64,000 nucleotides of DNA from Holothuria scabra (lineage: Eukaryota; Echinodermata; Holothuroidea; Aspidochirotida; Holothuriidae), in the NCBI GenBank assembly GCA_037179385.1, contig CM074193.1:2811547-2875546 (forward strand), read 5' to 3'. Positions 34,496 to 45,126 of the stretch are shown here, piece by piece. The position numbers and the translations under genes are program-made. Positions within the stretch are counted from its first letter, which is position 1; each line of letters opens with the position of its first letter. Below the pieces are notes generated by a model. That model had not been told where the DNA came from. It did no database searches and saw nothing but the letters and a program-made list of their open reading frames with translations.

Positions 34496-35591
34496 ATGTC
34501 TAATGATGAGCGAAAAACACCTTATCGAAAACTTAATATAGATTTACCACCTACTTTCAATGGGGATGTGTTGGAAGACTTCGGTCTTTGGTCACGTAGG
34601 TTTGAGGTTGCTGTAAATGCTTCAAACGAGTTTGACAAGGCCCGTCAAGCACAACTCCTACCTACACGATTAGGGGGCGCTGCATTTAGTTATTGGAATG
34701 GCTTGTCCGACACCGTACAAGCAGGTTATGATAGAGTTAAGGGACTCATGAAAGAAGCATTTAAGAAACGGGATTTCGTATTCTCGTTTCAAACTTATAT
34801 TAACGCAAGACCCAGGTTACCTAACGAACCCCTAGAAGTGTACAAAGCAGAAATCACGAGATTAGTTAATGAGGCTTTCCCCACGTATGATGATGTTGCT
34901 AAAGAAGGCGAATCTTTTAGGCGATTTGTCTTCTTTGCACGAGTTGGGAGCAACTAATTTATCCGATGCCCTTGGTATTGCCTCTAGAGTGGAAAGGGCA
35001 CATGCATTAAATCGTATTCAAGCTCCCAGACCTCCGAGTTCCCTGACCAGCATTCCTGTACCGATGTCTTCCAATAGTAATTCAACCAGTAACGTGTCTA
35101 AAATAGAAACAACTGAGATTTCTGGTTTAAGGAAGAGCATTGACCGTCTAACAGATAAGGTAGAGAAGTTAGAATTAGAACTCACCGAAACAAAACGTTA
35201 CCTTAATGAACCCAGTGTAAGATATTCCGCCCCAGATTGGAAGAGGGAGCCAATTTTTTATGGGAGAGACCGGAGAGATAACGATTTTCGTAGATATAGA
35301 CAGGGTTCCCCCTACCGCTATAGGACTGGATCCCCATATCGTAGAGATAGAAGAGAGGAGACACACCCTTATAATTTTTCTGGCAATTTGTCACCTCATA
35401 GAACCATTAGAAGTTATTCCCCGTATAGAAGAAGAAGCCAGAGTCCTTCATGGATAGATCATGACCGTAGCCCTAGGAGGAGTAGATACGATTATTATGA
35501 TAGGGACACACCCAGACGTTCCCCAAGCCCACATAGGAAGTCCCTCGATAAAAAAGTTCAGTTTAGCGATCCGTTACAACAGGGAAACTAG
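34496..35591 (+). pseudogene. gag: gag of the Ty3/gypsy element, frameshifted
   Basis: The likely start is the ATG at 34496 (MSNDERKTPYRKLN); the frame is open further upstream, but that part is hydrophobic and atypical. The first about 140 codons form a retrotransposon capsid-type domain (LPPTFNGDVLEDFGLWSRRF, later LPNEPLEVYKAEI). Near 34920-34935 the frame breaks. The expected capsid end seems partly deleted, and the protein resumes one frame over at SSLHELGATNLSDALGIASR. A predicted coiled coil follows (SIDRLTDKVEKLELELTETK). The C-terminus is a long Arg/Ser/Tyr/Pro-rich tail (RYRQGSPYRYRTGSPYRRD) in place of the usual CCHC zinc knuckle. The frame ends at TAG 35589-35591, directly behind the slippery heptamer GGGAAAC. 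Confidence 0.85.
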
Positions 35592-36331
35592 AAACAGTTG
35601 GAGATGAGGGCCAATCTGCAACTGACAAAAACACTGGTCCGAAAATAAGTCATGCAAAGCCATACATATCTATCGTTATAGAGGATAAGGTAGTAAATGC
35701 CTTCATTGATACAGGAGCAGACCGTACTTTTATGAGTGAGGGATTGAGAGAGAGTATAGGCTCATTATTTAAGAGACCCCTACAAAAGTCTTCAAGCATT
35801 ACTACATCTATTACCAAACAGGTCATTGACACACTTGGGTGCATTGAAGTTAATCTGATGTTTGGTTCTAAACGATTTTGCCATAATGTGCAAGTAGTTC
35901 GAGGTATCGATCAAAGTTTTATAATTGGTTGGGATTTTATGGTTGAACACAGTGTGACACTTGACGTGGAGCGTGGATTATTTATAATGCACGGAGACAA
36001 ATACCCACTAGTAACCCCGAAGTTGAATATACCGTTATGTTCAAATACCGTATCTTATGTTTCTCACACCATTCCTGCTAAAAGTGAAACAGTTTTGCTT
36101 GCTAGGATTGCTAATTCAGACCAAAGCATGGTTCCTAATGGCTGTTGTGGTGTGTTAGAACCCGAATGTGTTAAAGAGAGAGATTTTCTTGTAGGCAGAA
36201 CGCTCACGAAGGTTCAAAATGGCTTCACCAATGTTTGTATAATTAATCCAAATAATTTTGATGTAAAGGTTAGTGCAAACATGTTTCTAGGTAATTTTTT
36301 ATACCGTGTCGCAGGACAATTGTCAGTATGA
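35567..36331 (+). pseudogene. pol: pol part 1: aspartic protease and linker
   Basis: In the -1 frame relative to gag, the protein carries the retroviral protease signature VVNAFIDTGADRTFM (DTG at about 35706-35714), about 46 codons after the frame opens. A later IIGWDFM matches the usual second protease hallmark region (I-G-x-D-x-x). The frame ends at TGA 36329-36331. The next frame (about 36312-36476) is open and continues with an acidic linker ending in EEVARVKNF. This indicates a small indel near 36295-36315, close to a six-T run. The part has no start of its own and would have been made only as a gag-pol fusion. Confidence 0.85.
35582..35640 (+). promoter_or_regulatory. -1 ribosomal frameshift signal (slippery site plus pseudoknot)
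   Basis: GGGAAAC (35582-35588) is an X_XXY_YYZ heptamer in the correct gag phase (CAG GGA AAC) and touches the gag stop TAG. Six nt later, stem 1 pairs CAGTTG (35595-35600) with CAACTG (35619-35624). Stem 2 pairs GGGCCA in the loop (35608-35613) with TGGTCC (35635-35640), including one G-U pair. That is an H-type pseudoknot. The pol frame opens at 35567 in the -1 frame, so a slip here joins gag to pol. Confidence 0.75.
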
Positions 36332-36478
36332 AGTATTGGAGAATCACAATCATATCAATGAAAGGAATGCAGGTGATTCGGTGAATGGTGTATCAAATAA
36401 AACTGAAGATAGCCCTCCAGTACTTGAATTTGATGAGTCTAAGTTCACAGCTGAAGAAGTTGCACGGGTTAAAAACTT

Positions 36479-36865
36479 TTGAAATCATATTCTGATATAT
36501 TTAGTGACACTCCAGGTAGAACCAATTTAGTTCAACACAAAATTAAAACCGTAGAAGGCGCCTCTCCGATTAAACAGCGTGCATATAGAACTTCCCCTCC
36601 AATTAAAGAAGAAATTAGGAAGCAGGTCAATGATTTATTAGAAAAAGACATTATTGAGGAAAGCCACAGCCCCTGGTCAGCCCCTATTGCAATGGTTCGG
36701 AAGAAAGATCACACCTATAGATTTTGTGTTGATTATCGCAAACTTAATCAACTCACCATCCGTGACTCCCACCCCCTACCCAGAATTGATGACCTTCTAG
36801 ATTCTTTGTCAGGTTCTAAATTTTTTTTCCACTTTCGATCTATCAAGTGGCTACTGGTAAATTGA
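36479..36865 (+). pseudogene. pol: pol part 2: N-terminal reverse transcriptase
   Basis: The segment carries LVQHKIKTVEGASPIKQRAY, SPWSAPIAMVRKKDHTYRFC, VDYRKLNQLTIRDSHPLPRI and DDLLDSLSGSKFF, all typical of Ty3/gypsy RT. It is joined to the preceding linker by a 1-nt loss in a T run (36474-36478). At the eight-T run 36821-36828 the frame shifts again, so codons after that point are out of frame. The in-frame continuation begins with the FDLSSGYW catalytic block at about 36833-36857. Confidence 0.88.
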
Positions 36866-37085
36866 AATGGAAGAGTCTTCCAAAGAAAAAACAGCGTTTA
36901 ATACAGGATTTGGACTCTTTCAATTTAAAGTTATGCCTATGGGCCTGTCCAATTCACCTTCCAGCTTCTCACGCCTAATGGAGTTAATTTTTAGAGGACT
37001 TCATTGGAGTAAGGCTTCAGTTTATTAAGACGATGTCATAGTTTTAGGGAGAACTTTTGATGAACACTTAACCAACCTGGAAGGG
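36829..37085 (+). pseudogene. pol: pol part 3: RT palm with two stop codons
   Basis: In the frame of the downstream polyprotein this stretch has FDLSSGYW followed by TAA (36858-36860) where Gln is usual, then a recognisable palm (EMEESSKEKTAFN, VMPMGLSNSPSSFSRLMEL). The catalytic YxDD box reads TAT-TAA-GAC-GAT, with a second stop (37026-37028) in place of the x residue. Both stops are substitutions, not indels, so the RT is truly inactivated unless these bases are errors. Confidence 0.85.
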
Positions 37086-39458
37086 GTGTTTAACCGTTTT
37101 CGTTCTGCGGGATTGACACTTAAAGCTAAAAAATGTGATCTCCTAAAAACTAAAGTCCGATATCTTGGTCATGTAGTAAATGCTGACGGAATAGAACCAG
37201 ATCCTAGAAATGTGTCAAAAGTGTTAAAATGGCCAACCCCAACAAATGTCACTGAAGTCCGTTCATTTGTAGGTCTAGCCCAGTATTATAGAAAATTCAT
37301 AAAGAACTTTGCAAGGCTAGTCGAGCCCTTACATCAATTAACTAAGAAAAATGTACCCTTTCAATGGACAGAAGAGTGTGAAAATGCATTCCAAGAACTT
37401 AAGGCACGTTTAACCTCTTCACCAGTTATGGCGTTCCCAGATTTTAGCAAAGAGTTTAAATTATACACAGCTGCTTCGAACTCTGCCCTGGGTGCAGTTC
37501 TTGCCCAGCAGCAAGACACTGGTGAAAGGGTTATTGCTTATGCGAGTCACACTTTAACAAAGGCAGAAAGAAAATGGTCATCTTATGATAGGGAGTTGTA
37601 CGACATAGTTTGGGCAGTTAGGGAATTCCGACATTATCTTGCTTTGAATCCATTCATAATTTTTACAGATCATAAACCCCTCTCAGGTCTCCGCAAAATA
37701 CCAGTGGAAAATGATCGCACTGGAAGAAGGGCTAGGTGGTCTTTCGAACTCGACCCCTATGACTGGAAAATTTCTTTCCGACCTGGTCTCTCACACGCCA
37801 ATGCAGATGCTTTGCCTAGATGTTGCCCCGACCCCTCCCCTTCTAGAGATGATTGCCCCGACCCCTTAAATCATTCACCTCAGTCGGAAAGTGGAAAGGT
37901 ATCTCTCACCGAGAGAGGTATTCAAACAGATTTTCAGGTTGTAAGTGGAATGTCGTCTGACACTCCAACTGTAAAAACATACAATGACACAAGCAGACAG
38001 ACAGGTGACCATGGTAACCAGAATTCCGATAGTTTCCTTTGTTTTAGTCCGTCCATTGAAGAGCTGATAAAAGCTCAAAGAAGTGACAAAATACTTAGCC
38101 AAGTGTATGAATGGGCACTAAAGAATGAGAAGCCACTTAAGTACACCTTACGAGGTCAACCCTCAAAGTTGAAACGTCTATGGTGGGAATTCCCCAGGTC
38201 ACGATTTGTTCAAGGAGTCCTATGTAGACAGGTACGTCGTAAAGGTCTAGGGTTTACGATGCAGACTTTGGTCCCACAAAGTCTTATTCCCAAAGCTCTT
38301 GAAACATTTCATGGAAGCGCACATGCTGGTCACTTTGGTGTAGAACGAACCTTACAAAGAGCTCAAGAGTTGTGTTATTGGCCAGGTATGCGTAGCGACA
38401 TAGTAAATCATTGCTCACAATGTACGGCTTGTGAAAGCAGACGCAAGCCTAATCCACCTTACAATGCACCCTTAATTAATTTTACCCCATCCAAGCCTTT
38501 TGATCTTGTATTTGCTGATATAACGGAATTACCTATAACATCTAAAGGTAACAGATATATCCTTGTATTAATGGATCATTTTTCTAAATATGTGAATATT
38601 TATGCAATGCCAGATCAGACCGCTACTACAGTTGTTCGTTGTATTTTTGAAAAATATATTACGCAACATGGTGTACCCTTAAGAATTCACACTGATCAAG
38701 GAAAACAGTTCGAAAGTGATCTTATGCGTATGTTATGTGACAACTTAGGTATTCAAAAGTCCCGAACTACAGCATACCACCCACAAGCCGATGGTTTAGT
38801 GGAACGTTTTAACCGTACTATAAAGGAACAGTTAGGAAGGTATGTTGCTACAAGAAGTTGTGAATGGGATGACATTATCCCTCAGGTAGAGTTTGCATAT
38901 AATTCATCCCGGCACAGTACTACAGGATTTAGTCCATTCTTTCTCCTTCATGGAAGAGAAGCTAGAGCCCCTGCATCGACATGGTTGCAAATTACCCCAC
39001 CCATGTCCCATGCTACTGTAGGAACTCCAGCCGATTACGCAGTCTCCTCACACAGAAGACTAGCCACTGCCTTTAAAGAAGCTTCACAATTAAGCTCAAA
39101 AATGAAAGTTGTTCAAAAATCAAATTATGATAAAAATACCAGATTTGAACCATATTCTTCCGGAGATTTAGTATGGGCTGACTTACCTAGAAACAGAAGG
39201 GTTCAGCTGGCACCTAAGTGGGAAGGTCCCTTTATGGTTTTAAAGGCACTCCCAAATGATTTGGAAGGTCCTCCAGTTGTGTATCAGTTAAGAGATGTTA
39301 AAAACCCACTTAAACCGCTGCGGACAATTCATTACAGGTCATACAGGTCCCCTGTTCCGAAAAACGGAATTGTAGTTCCGACTTCCAAAGAGGTTCCATC
39401 CTCTTTTTGGAACCGCCCCTGCCTCTGCTTTGTCCGGCTCATTACCTATTCTGTTTAG
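37086..39458 (+). CDS. pol: pol part 4: RT thumb, RNase H and integrase (long open frame)
   Basis: A 790-codon open frame, counted from its first ATG, though it has no natural start here. RT thumb and connection: residues about 1-120 (KVRYLGHVV, FVGLAQYYRKFIKNFA). RNase H: about 124-245. The first catalytic Asp is replaced by Ala (YTAAS, residue 129); Glu170, Asp195 (FTDHK) and Asp241 (NADAL) are kept. Integrase: zinc-binding HHCC at His409, His416, Cys446 and Cys449. The DDE core has Asp478 (VFADIT), Asp537 (HTDQGKQFES) and Glu573 (GLVERFNRT), with exactly 35 residues between the last two. A GPY/F-type module (PKWEGPFMVLKAL) follows. I see no chromodomain. The frame ends early at 39458 because of an indel near the five-T run at about 39403-39407. 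Confidence 0.92.
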   Translation: MFNRFRSAGLTLKAKKCDLLKTKVRYLGHVVNADGIEPDPRNVSKVLKWPTPTNVTEVRSFVGLAQYYRKFIKNFARLVEPLHQLTKKNVPFQWTEECENAFQELKARLTSSPVMAFPDFSKEFKLYTAASNSALGAVLAQQQDTGERVIAYASHTLTKAERKWSSYDRELYDIVWAVREFRHYLALNPFIIFTDHKPLSGLRKIPVENDRTGRRARWSFELDPYDWKISFRPGLSHANADALPRCCPDPSPSRDDCPDPLNHSPQSESGKVSLTERGIQTDFQVVSGMSSDTPTVKTYNDTSRQTGDHGNQNSDSFLCFSPSIEELIKAQRSDKILSQVYEWALKNEKPLKYTLRGQPSKLKRLWWEFPRSRFVQGVLCRQVRRKGLGFTMQTLVPQSLIPKALETFHGSAHAGHFGVERTLQRAQELCYWPGMRSDIVNHCSQCTACESRRKPNPPYNAPLINFTPSKPFDLVFADITELPITSKGNRYILVLMDHFSKYVNIYAMPDQTATTVVRCIFEKYITQHGVPLRIHTDQGKQFESDLMRMLCDNLGIQKSRTTAYHPQADGLVERFNRTIKEQLGRYVATRSCEWDDIIPQVEFAYNSSRHSTTGFSPFFLLHGREARAPASTWLQITPPMSHATVGTPADYAVSSHRRLATAFKEASQLSSKMKVVQKSNYDKNTRFEPYSSGDLVWADLPRNRRVQLAPKWEGPFMVLKALPNDLEGPPVVYQLRDVKNPLKPLRTIHYRSYRSPVPKNGIVVPTSKEVPSSFWNRPCLCFVRLITYSV

Positions 39459-39624
39459 TCCTCCACTTTCACGATCGATCCAACTACCGCCCTTTACTCA
39501 GGCTCAAGTTAATGTAGCCCCTGCAGCTTCCATTGGGTCTTATGACCCCTATCACAAGCCGAAGACACGAAGTGGGCGTCAAACTAAGCTTCCCGCCCGT
39601 TTCGCTGATTACAAATTGTATTGA
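39410..39624 (+). pseudogene. pol: pol C-terminal tail, shifted frame
   Basis: One frame over, the protein continues from TAPASALSGSLPILFSP to KPKTRSGRQTKLPARFADY and a stop at about 39624. A TRSGR..K.P.R..DY ending is common at the C-terminus of Ty3/gypsy pol, so this is the original end of pol. It lacks its own start. Confidence 0.75.
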
Positions 39625-40028
39625 TCATCACTTATAGGTCTATGATTAAAGGATGATGACGACTGGAACGAATTTGACTACTGGGTTTTGTATCTGTTGA
39701 TTTATGTATGATTGTATGTTTATTATAATTTGTGCTTTATGTATTTTTCTTCCATTTGTTTGCGCACAGACAATGTCGAATAATATAAATGACGAAATGC
39801 AATGAATCAATGTATATGAATGAAAGAAATATTTATAGCAACATGCATATAGGCCTAAGATAAACGAATAGATGAAAATGGAAATTAATGTATACATTGG
39901 TAATGTAATATATTTTGAAAATAATGAATGGAATGTTTTACTAGTGCAATTGAAAACTATATAAAAAAATCAATAGTGTACTGGATAGGTTTATAAATGA
40001 GGACATTTCTATTTAAAAGGGGGAATAA
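39625..40028 (+). other. Retrotransposon 3' untranslated region and polypurine tract
   Basis: AT-rich 3' UTR with no gene. It ends in AAAAGGGGGAA (40015-40025), the plus-strand primer tract, 3 nt before the LTR. Confidence 0.8.
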
Positions 40029-40314
40029 TGTATGGTCGAAGTTCATTCGATGTCTGTTTGTACAGCAGTTATCTGTGTTATGTTGTATATGCAAATTAGT
40101 AAGTCTAGTATTTCTGTTATGCTTTGTTATGTTAACTATTATTCGTTTTTCACTCGTGATATTGTTGTGTATATTTTCAGTTGTCCTCGAGGGAGCCGAG
40201 GAGCTCGTATGAATAAATCTGTATCTTGCACCCAGCCGATACTCCTCCTCCAGTCTTACTTTATTGGCGTCTAATCCCGGCCATGTTCCCGCTGTTCCTC
40301 GGGAAACCCACGCA
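40029..40314 (+). repeat. 3' LTR, 286 bp
   Basis: Begins TGTATGGTCGAAG and ends CCCACGCA (TG...CA). AATAAA lies at 40212-40217 and TATCTTGCACCC follows directly. That is the uninterrupted version of the site split by the insertion in the 5' LTR. Confidence 0.93.
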
Positions 40315-40417
40315 GATTATCTGGAAGTCAGTTTTATAGCCACTCGGTTACCAGGTTAAAATTCCGGCACCCTTTTAGTGCGACAAATCCATTACGTTCT
40401 TAAGCTGGCTTTGTTCC

Positions 40418-40605
40418 GAACATTGAAAGTCAAGAGCAAGTCGTCCAAAACTCATTTTGAATCAACAGCTAAATCTCACAATTTTCTTCTTATTTCTCTT
40501 CAAAGTACCTGTTTAATTATGTTAGTTTACCTCCAAATAGCAAATGTAAAGCAAGCCGTACCTCTTGGTAAATGAGAAGAAAAATAACTGTGACATGACT
40601 GTCAA
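40418..40605 (-). mobile_element. MITE family A, partial copy 3
   Basis: Reverse orientation. AAAGTCAAGAGCAAGTCGTCC, AACAGCTAAATCTCACAATT, and TTATTTCTCTTCAAAGTACC match other family A copies. The distal end (GTGACATGACTGTCAAGAGG) is diverged. Confidence 0.55.
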
Positions 40606-42218
40606 GAGGCAGTTTAAGACCCTCCTTGGATTCGACAGCAGCGTAATGAATGCAATCTTCAAGTTAATATGAGCAAAGACTGTGTCGTGATGTTGGCAGG
40701 CGCTGTACGGCCCCCAACCATATGGCAATACGTAGCATGGTGGTATCATGACTCAGACACTTAATGTAATCTAACCTGTGGATAAACACATTTGAAAGAA
40801 ATATTTAATTCAAAGTTATGTGTTTTTTCTTTACAAGTTTTCTCATTAACCTCTGAGTGTGTATTTACTGCGAAAACTTTAGAACTATAAAAACAGAATT
40901 CCTACGACAAGTAGTCTAGTGGATCAATTTCGACGAAGGTGCTTTGAATTGATCTCCCAAACATATACTCACGTCCATAGAAAAGAATTAGAAATAAATT
41001 AAGAAATATCATAAGTGAAAATGAAGTTATCATTAAAAGTAAGTCATTAAGAATAAGATCCTATTCACCATAATTTGGAACAATATTTTAAAAAAATTAA
41101 AGGGCCTTTTGAGCAAGTCCCGTTGGGGTTACAGGGGGCAAAAGTAAGGCTGAGTAAATTTTCATCTCCATGCTTTTTCGACGTATTCGGAGGATTTTGT
41201 TTAGTTTCTCTTTCTCTGGTTTCTTAAATGTGATTATCTTTAAATCATCCAAATGCTGTGCTACGCAAGTACGGACTCGAGCTACATTTCACTCTTCGCA
41301 CCCTCAGTTGCTTTCAGGTAGGCTTAAAGGTCAGCCGCAGTCCCCCAAAAGAATATGCCGCCACCACAAAAAAGTTTTTGAATCTCCTCCCCATTTTGAT
41401 TGAGGGAAACCCAATTGATAAACTGAGCTCACTTCACAGATCAGAAAAGCTATAAAAAGCCTAAGGATCATGTGTCCTTGGATCGCACTGAGGCGGACCA
41501 GAATTCAGATAATCACATCTGCTTTGCTTGACCTTGATTGCCCAGTTCACAACTGTGCCACACGCGTCTGGTCAGGAAGTTTTCATTCATGTTATTTGAA
41601 ATCCAAATCAAAACATCTTCGCCTGACTATTAACCTTCTCTTCAGCAGTGGTCAGCATAGCCTGCGTAGCGCCTCTGTGGCTGCAGCCCCCTTTAGGCTG
41701 CCGCCCCTCAGAGCCTGCCTGCGATGGTCAGAAATTCCGTTCAATGAGCCCAAAAGTTGATCGTCTTAATATTCATGAGCACTCGCCACAATTGGTCTAT
41801 TCCTGAGGTAGGCAGTGCTCAACGACTAAATCTTGGCATTGCTACGTTGAACACAAAGACGTTTAAACCAAAAACAAAAACATAGGCTTATTACCTCCGT
41901 TAAATGCTTTTAATTTAGATGCAAGTCTTGATCATGGGCAGCCTCTTTCAAACATTAACAACTTTCATCAAAGAGTGGATTTAAAAACAGTAATCTTGTG
42001 TTTTCCCGTGGCTGTGGGATCGGTTGTTCTTAAGTAACCGCTGTACTGTGTGTGTATGCTTGCACGGTACCACACAATACCAGTTTCAAATAACATGGAC
42101 CACAGTGACTCCGTGTACTGTTGTACAACGGTGCAAGTGTTTGCCTGTTAAATAAACATTAACAGCCTTGCTTTAACCAATCCACGTAGACTTATGTAAA
42201 TGAGGTTTCCGTAAGGCC
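40606..42218. other. Non-coding stretch
   Basis: No gene is recognisable. GC-richer patches near 41260-41400 and 41640-41720 produce overlapping open frames with no domain. Confidence 0.4.
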
Positions 42219-43105
42219 TACACAGGTATTTTTAGCAGGGGTGTAACAAATAAATGTAAAATATTCAGACCTGAAGGCAGGTGAGATAAGTCTTAGAGGA
42301 CGAGGCTGACTGGCTTTCTAAGAGGAGCATCATCATCAGTTTGCGCGAAGCGCGCGGAAAATTTTAAAAAGTCACAACCCCGTAGATAGCCGGAAATGGC
42401 ATTTCCCATGCTGATGTAAGCAAGGTCTAGACAGACATTTTTAGCAGGGATGCAACATATTAACGTGAAGCACTACAGGTCTGAAGCATGGAGATAAACC
42501 TTTAAAGACCAAGAATAGTCAAGCGGATCGCCATCATCAATTGTTTCGAAGCGTACAAAATTTTGAAAATTTGCGACTTCAAATAGCCGGGCCGGAATTG
42601 GCATTTTCCAGGCTTGTATAAGCCCCCCTCTCCTTGTGTGAAAACTTTTGCTTCTGGTGAAATATCGATATCAGCTTGAAATAAAGACGAAGTACTAGGA
42701 ATACGAAAATATAGTGCGGAAAGTCTTAACAATCTTTTTATTTTATAGTTGCTATTCTCATGGTAACCCTGCCTTAAACTGTTAAACAGATAAATAAACC
42801 TTTATACACTTTTCAAGGAATGGTTAACTGAACGATTGGCAAATGATACGAGTAAAGTGCACTGGTCGAGAAGATAATTGCTAATAATCTTAATTGAATT
42901 TTCACGGCCACAAAGTTACGGACATCATCAATGAGCTACACTGTGTAGGTTGTGGGCAGAGGATTCTCTGCCAAAAATAGGCAAACACAGCATCGTAAAT
43001 CTAAGCGAGCGCCACGATAGATGGCGAAGAGCTTACAAAAAATGAAAAATCGCGACTTCTCAGAATTTCCGAAATAGCATTTTTCAGACTTGTAAGTTAC
43101 ACCAG
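42219..43105 (+). repeat. Diverged tandem repeat, about 200-bp units
   Basis: Unit 1 (42219-42430) and unit 2 (42431-42628) share TTTTTAGCAGGG(A/G)TG, AGGTCTGAAG or similar, CATCATCA, (GCG)CGAAGCG, GGAAAATTTT-like, TAGCCGG, and GGAA(A/T)TGGCATTT(C/T)CCA followed by GTA(A/T). A more diverged unit is at about 42955-43105 and a fragment at 50375-50440. GCGCGAAGCGCGCGG in unit 1 also occurs, slightly changed, at 32369. Confidence 0.6.
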
Positions 43106-44331
43106 GGAGGTGCTAACTCTAAGCAGTCGTTACTGTCAACTCTCGTTCGCAATAAAATTTTTACTCATATAAGAAATGAAAAAAGTGCAACACAACTTCA
43201 GAAAATTACCACATAAAACGTACCATTTCACTTTGTGGACCAAAACTTTCTGCTCTTTATACACATGGGTACTCTCCTGTCTGCAAATGTAATCTAGAAA
43301 CAGGTAGTTTAAACATTTTCCTGGCTAGAATCATCCCACAAAGTTTTGCAGCCTCGGTCCGAACGATACTCTACCATACAGGGCAAAATCATGTCCAAAC
43401 TCTCAAGTGAAAGTGAGGTATGTATAATTGTTTTGTGTAGGCTCTCAGAATGTGTGGCCAAATTTCATTTTGTTTTAGAATATTTCATGAAAACTTTACA
43501 GTGACTATGATGCTTTTTTGTTTTTCTGGCAAATTCCGGGAAGGATTCAGACACCTTTAAAATATTGAAAGATTAAAAGCATGGTAGGTATATGACTTAA
43601 ATAGCTGCCAAATTTTTGTAAACCTCTGCCCGAAATTCAGATTTTGCGAAAATTTGGTAGGCAGTCTTCTACCTGCTTCATGGTCCTAGGGTTTAAGGTG
43701 GGGGGGGGGGGGTCACCTTCCCTTATGATTTTTGTGTGTCTTTATATAAGACTTGCACCAAAAGCAATCTTTAAACTAAAATTTGTTTTAGGTATTTTGC
43801 ACATTGAAAGGAACTAGAAAAATTTGTGAAGGGTTTGACGCGCAGTGTCTTGCTTCAACTACGCTAGTTCTTGTGAACGTGTTGTACCATGTACCTAAAC
43901 ACCCAGGCAGAAAGAGATTTAAAATCTCTCAGACGGCCAATACTTGGGGGTCATGGGTGTATTCGCCCACCTGACCTATCTCTGTCGCGTGTGTATACAC
44001 GAAGTTTCAATAGTGGGACGCAACGACTGACAGATCGCTGTCATGGGGAAGGTACACCCTCCATGGGCATACTTCCCATATGCTTTTGGAAAGTCGAATG
44101 CAAAATTTCTTACATTCGACAGCATTTTGTAACATGCATGGTCACCTATTTAGGCTCGCATACCATAACAGAAAGTTGTCAGTTTTAGAATTTGCATGAA
44201 CCGTTGGATTCACAACAAAACCTCTCTACAAATCACTAGGGAACGAGGCAGTTCGTCTTCAAATACGTTAAAATCGTTTGCGGCTATGCGTCTGCGTCTA
44301 TATCAGAAGAAATATTGGTATATGTAGTAAC
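43106..44331. other. Non-coding stretch
   Basis: No gene is recognisable. A poly-G run lies at about 43698-43712. A 99-codon open frame at 43889-44188 has no family signature and no splice context. Confidence 0.4.
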
Positions 44332-45126
44332 ATTCAGTACAGTGGCGTAGCTAGAATTTTTTTCGGGGGGGGGGGGCAAAGGTATGAAATTTCCCCAAAA
44401 TTTTTCCGGGCAATGTGTATGTATTTCATATGAAGAATGCAAATTTACAAATATAACAACATTACCATGTCATTATGTAAGTGCGGGGGCTAAAGCCCTC
44501 CTAGCCAACTTGACAGAATTTGCCTATTTGTAGGAATTAAAATATTGGCATCACTGAGGGACGTACTTGCAGAGACAATCCTTCTCCTTTGAAAATTTTT
44601 GAAAAATTTGGTGTCCTTTTATGCAACCTGGTGCCACACATGCTATCTTTTGAAGTAAAATCTGTGTTACTAAAGTTTCACTACTAATTTTTAACAACAA
44701 AGAAAAATGGCATCTGTGAGGGGGCATGGCCCCGTGGTCCCCCCTTCGTACACCACTAAAAGGAAGCCTAACAGTGCCTCGACCACACAGGATATCCTGT
44801 TAGAACAGCAGTCTGTTAAGTGAAGAAGGCTTCAAGGTACTCATGGACCCATTTACTGTTACACCCCAAGTGAGCAGAAAGCTTTTTTCTTCGAACTAGC
44901 CTGTAAGCCTCCAGGGATTAGGCTAAGTAACAAAATCTAAGTATGCCAATGGATCCCATTCAATCTAATCTCTAGACTAACTTTAAGTTAATCGTTGGCC
45001 ATGGATTGTTTCAGCCCCATCCATCGTTATGTACACAGAGTAAAATCGGTACAGCTACAGTGCTACTAGCTTGCAGGACAATATAATAAACTCGTGGGGG
45101 GGGGGGTGTCTACGTTGGTGACTTGT

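Larger units (their letters stand above)
33048..40314 (+). mobile_element. Ty3/gypsy LTR retrotransposon, degenerate
   Basis: The element has two LTRs, a primer-binding site, gag, pol in the order protease-RT-RNase H-integrase, and a polypurine tract (AAAAGGGGGAA, 40015-40025) just before the 3' LTR. That gene order and the integrase with a GPF module define Ty3/gypsy. There is no env-like frame. Without the 312-bp insertion the 5' LTR is 286 bp, exactly the length of the 3' LTR, and the two differ at only about 5 positions, so the copy inserted fairly recently. Even so, gag and pol carry several frameshifts, two stop codons in RT and a lost catalytic residue. A 4-6-bp target duplication is not clear (CACTA before, GATTA after). 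Confidence 0.95.

Noticed and set aside
33043..40319. Target duplication of the LTR retrotransposon (CACTA versus GATTA)
   Set aside because: Only 3 of 5 positions agree, so it is not counted as evidence.
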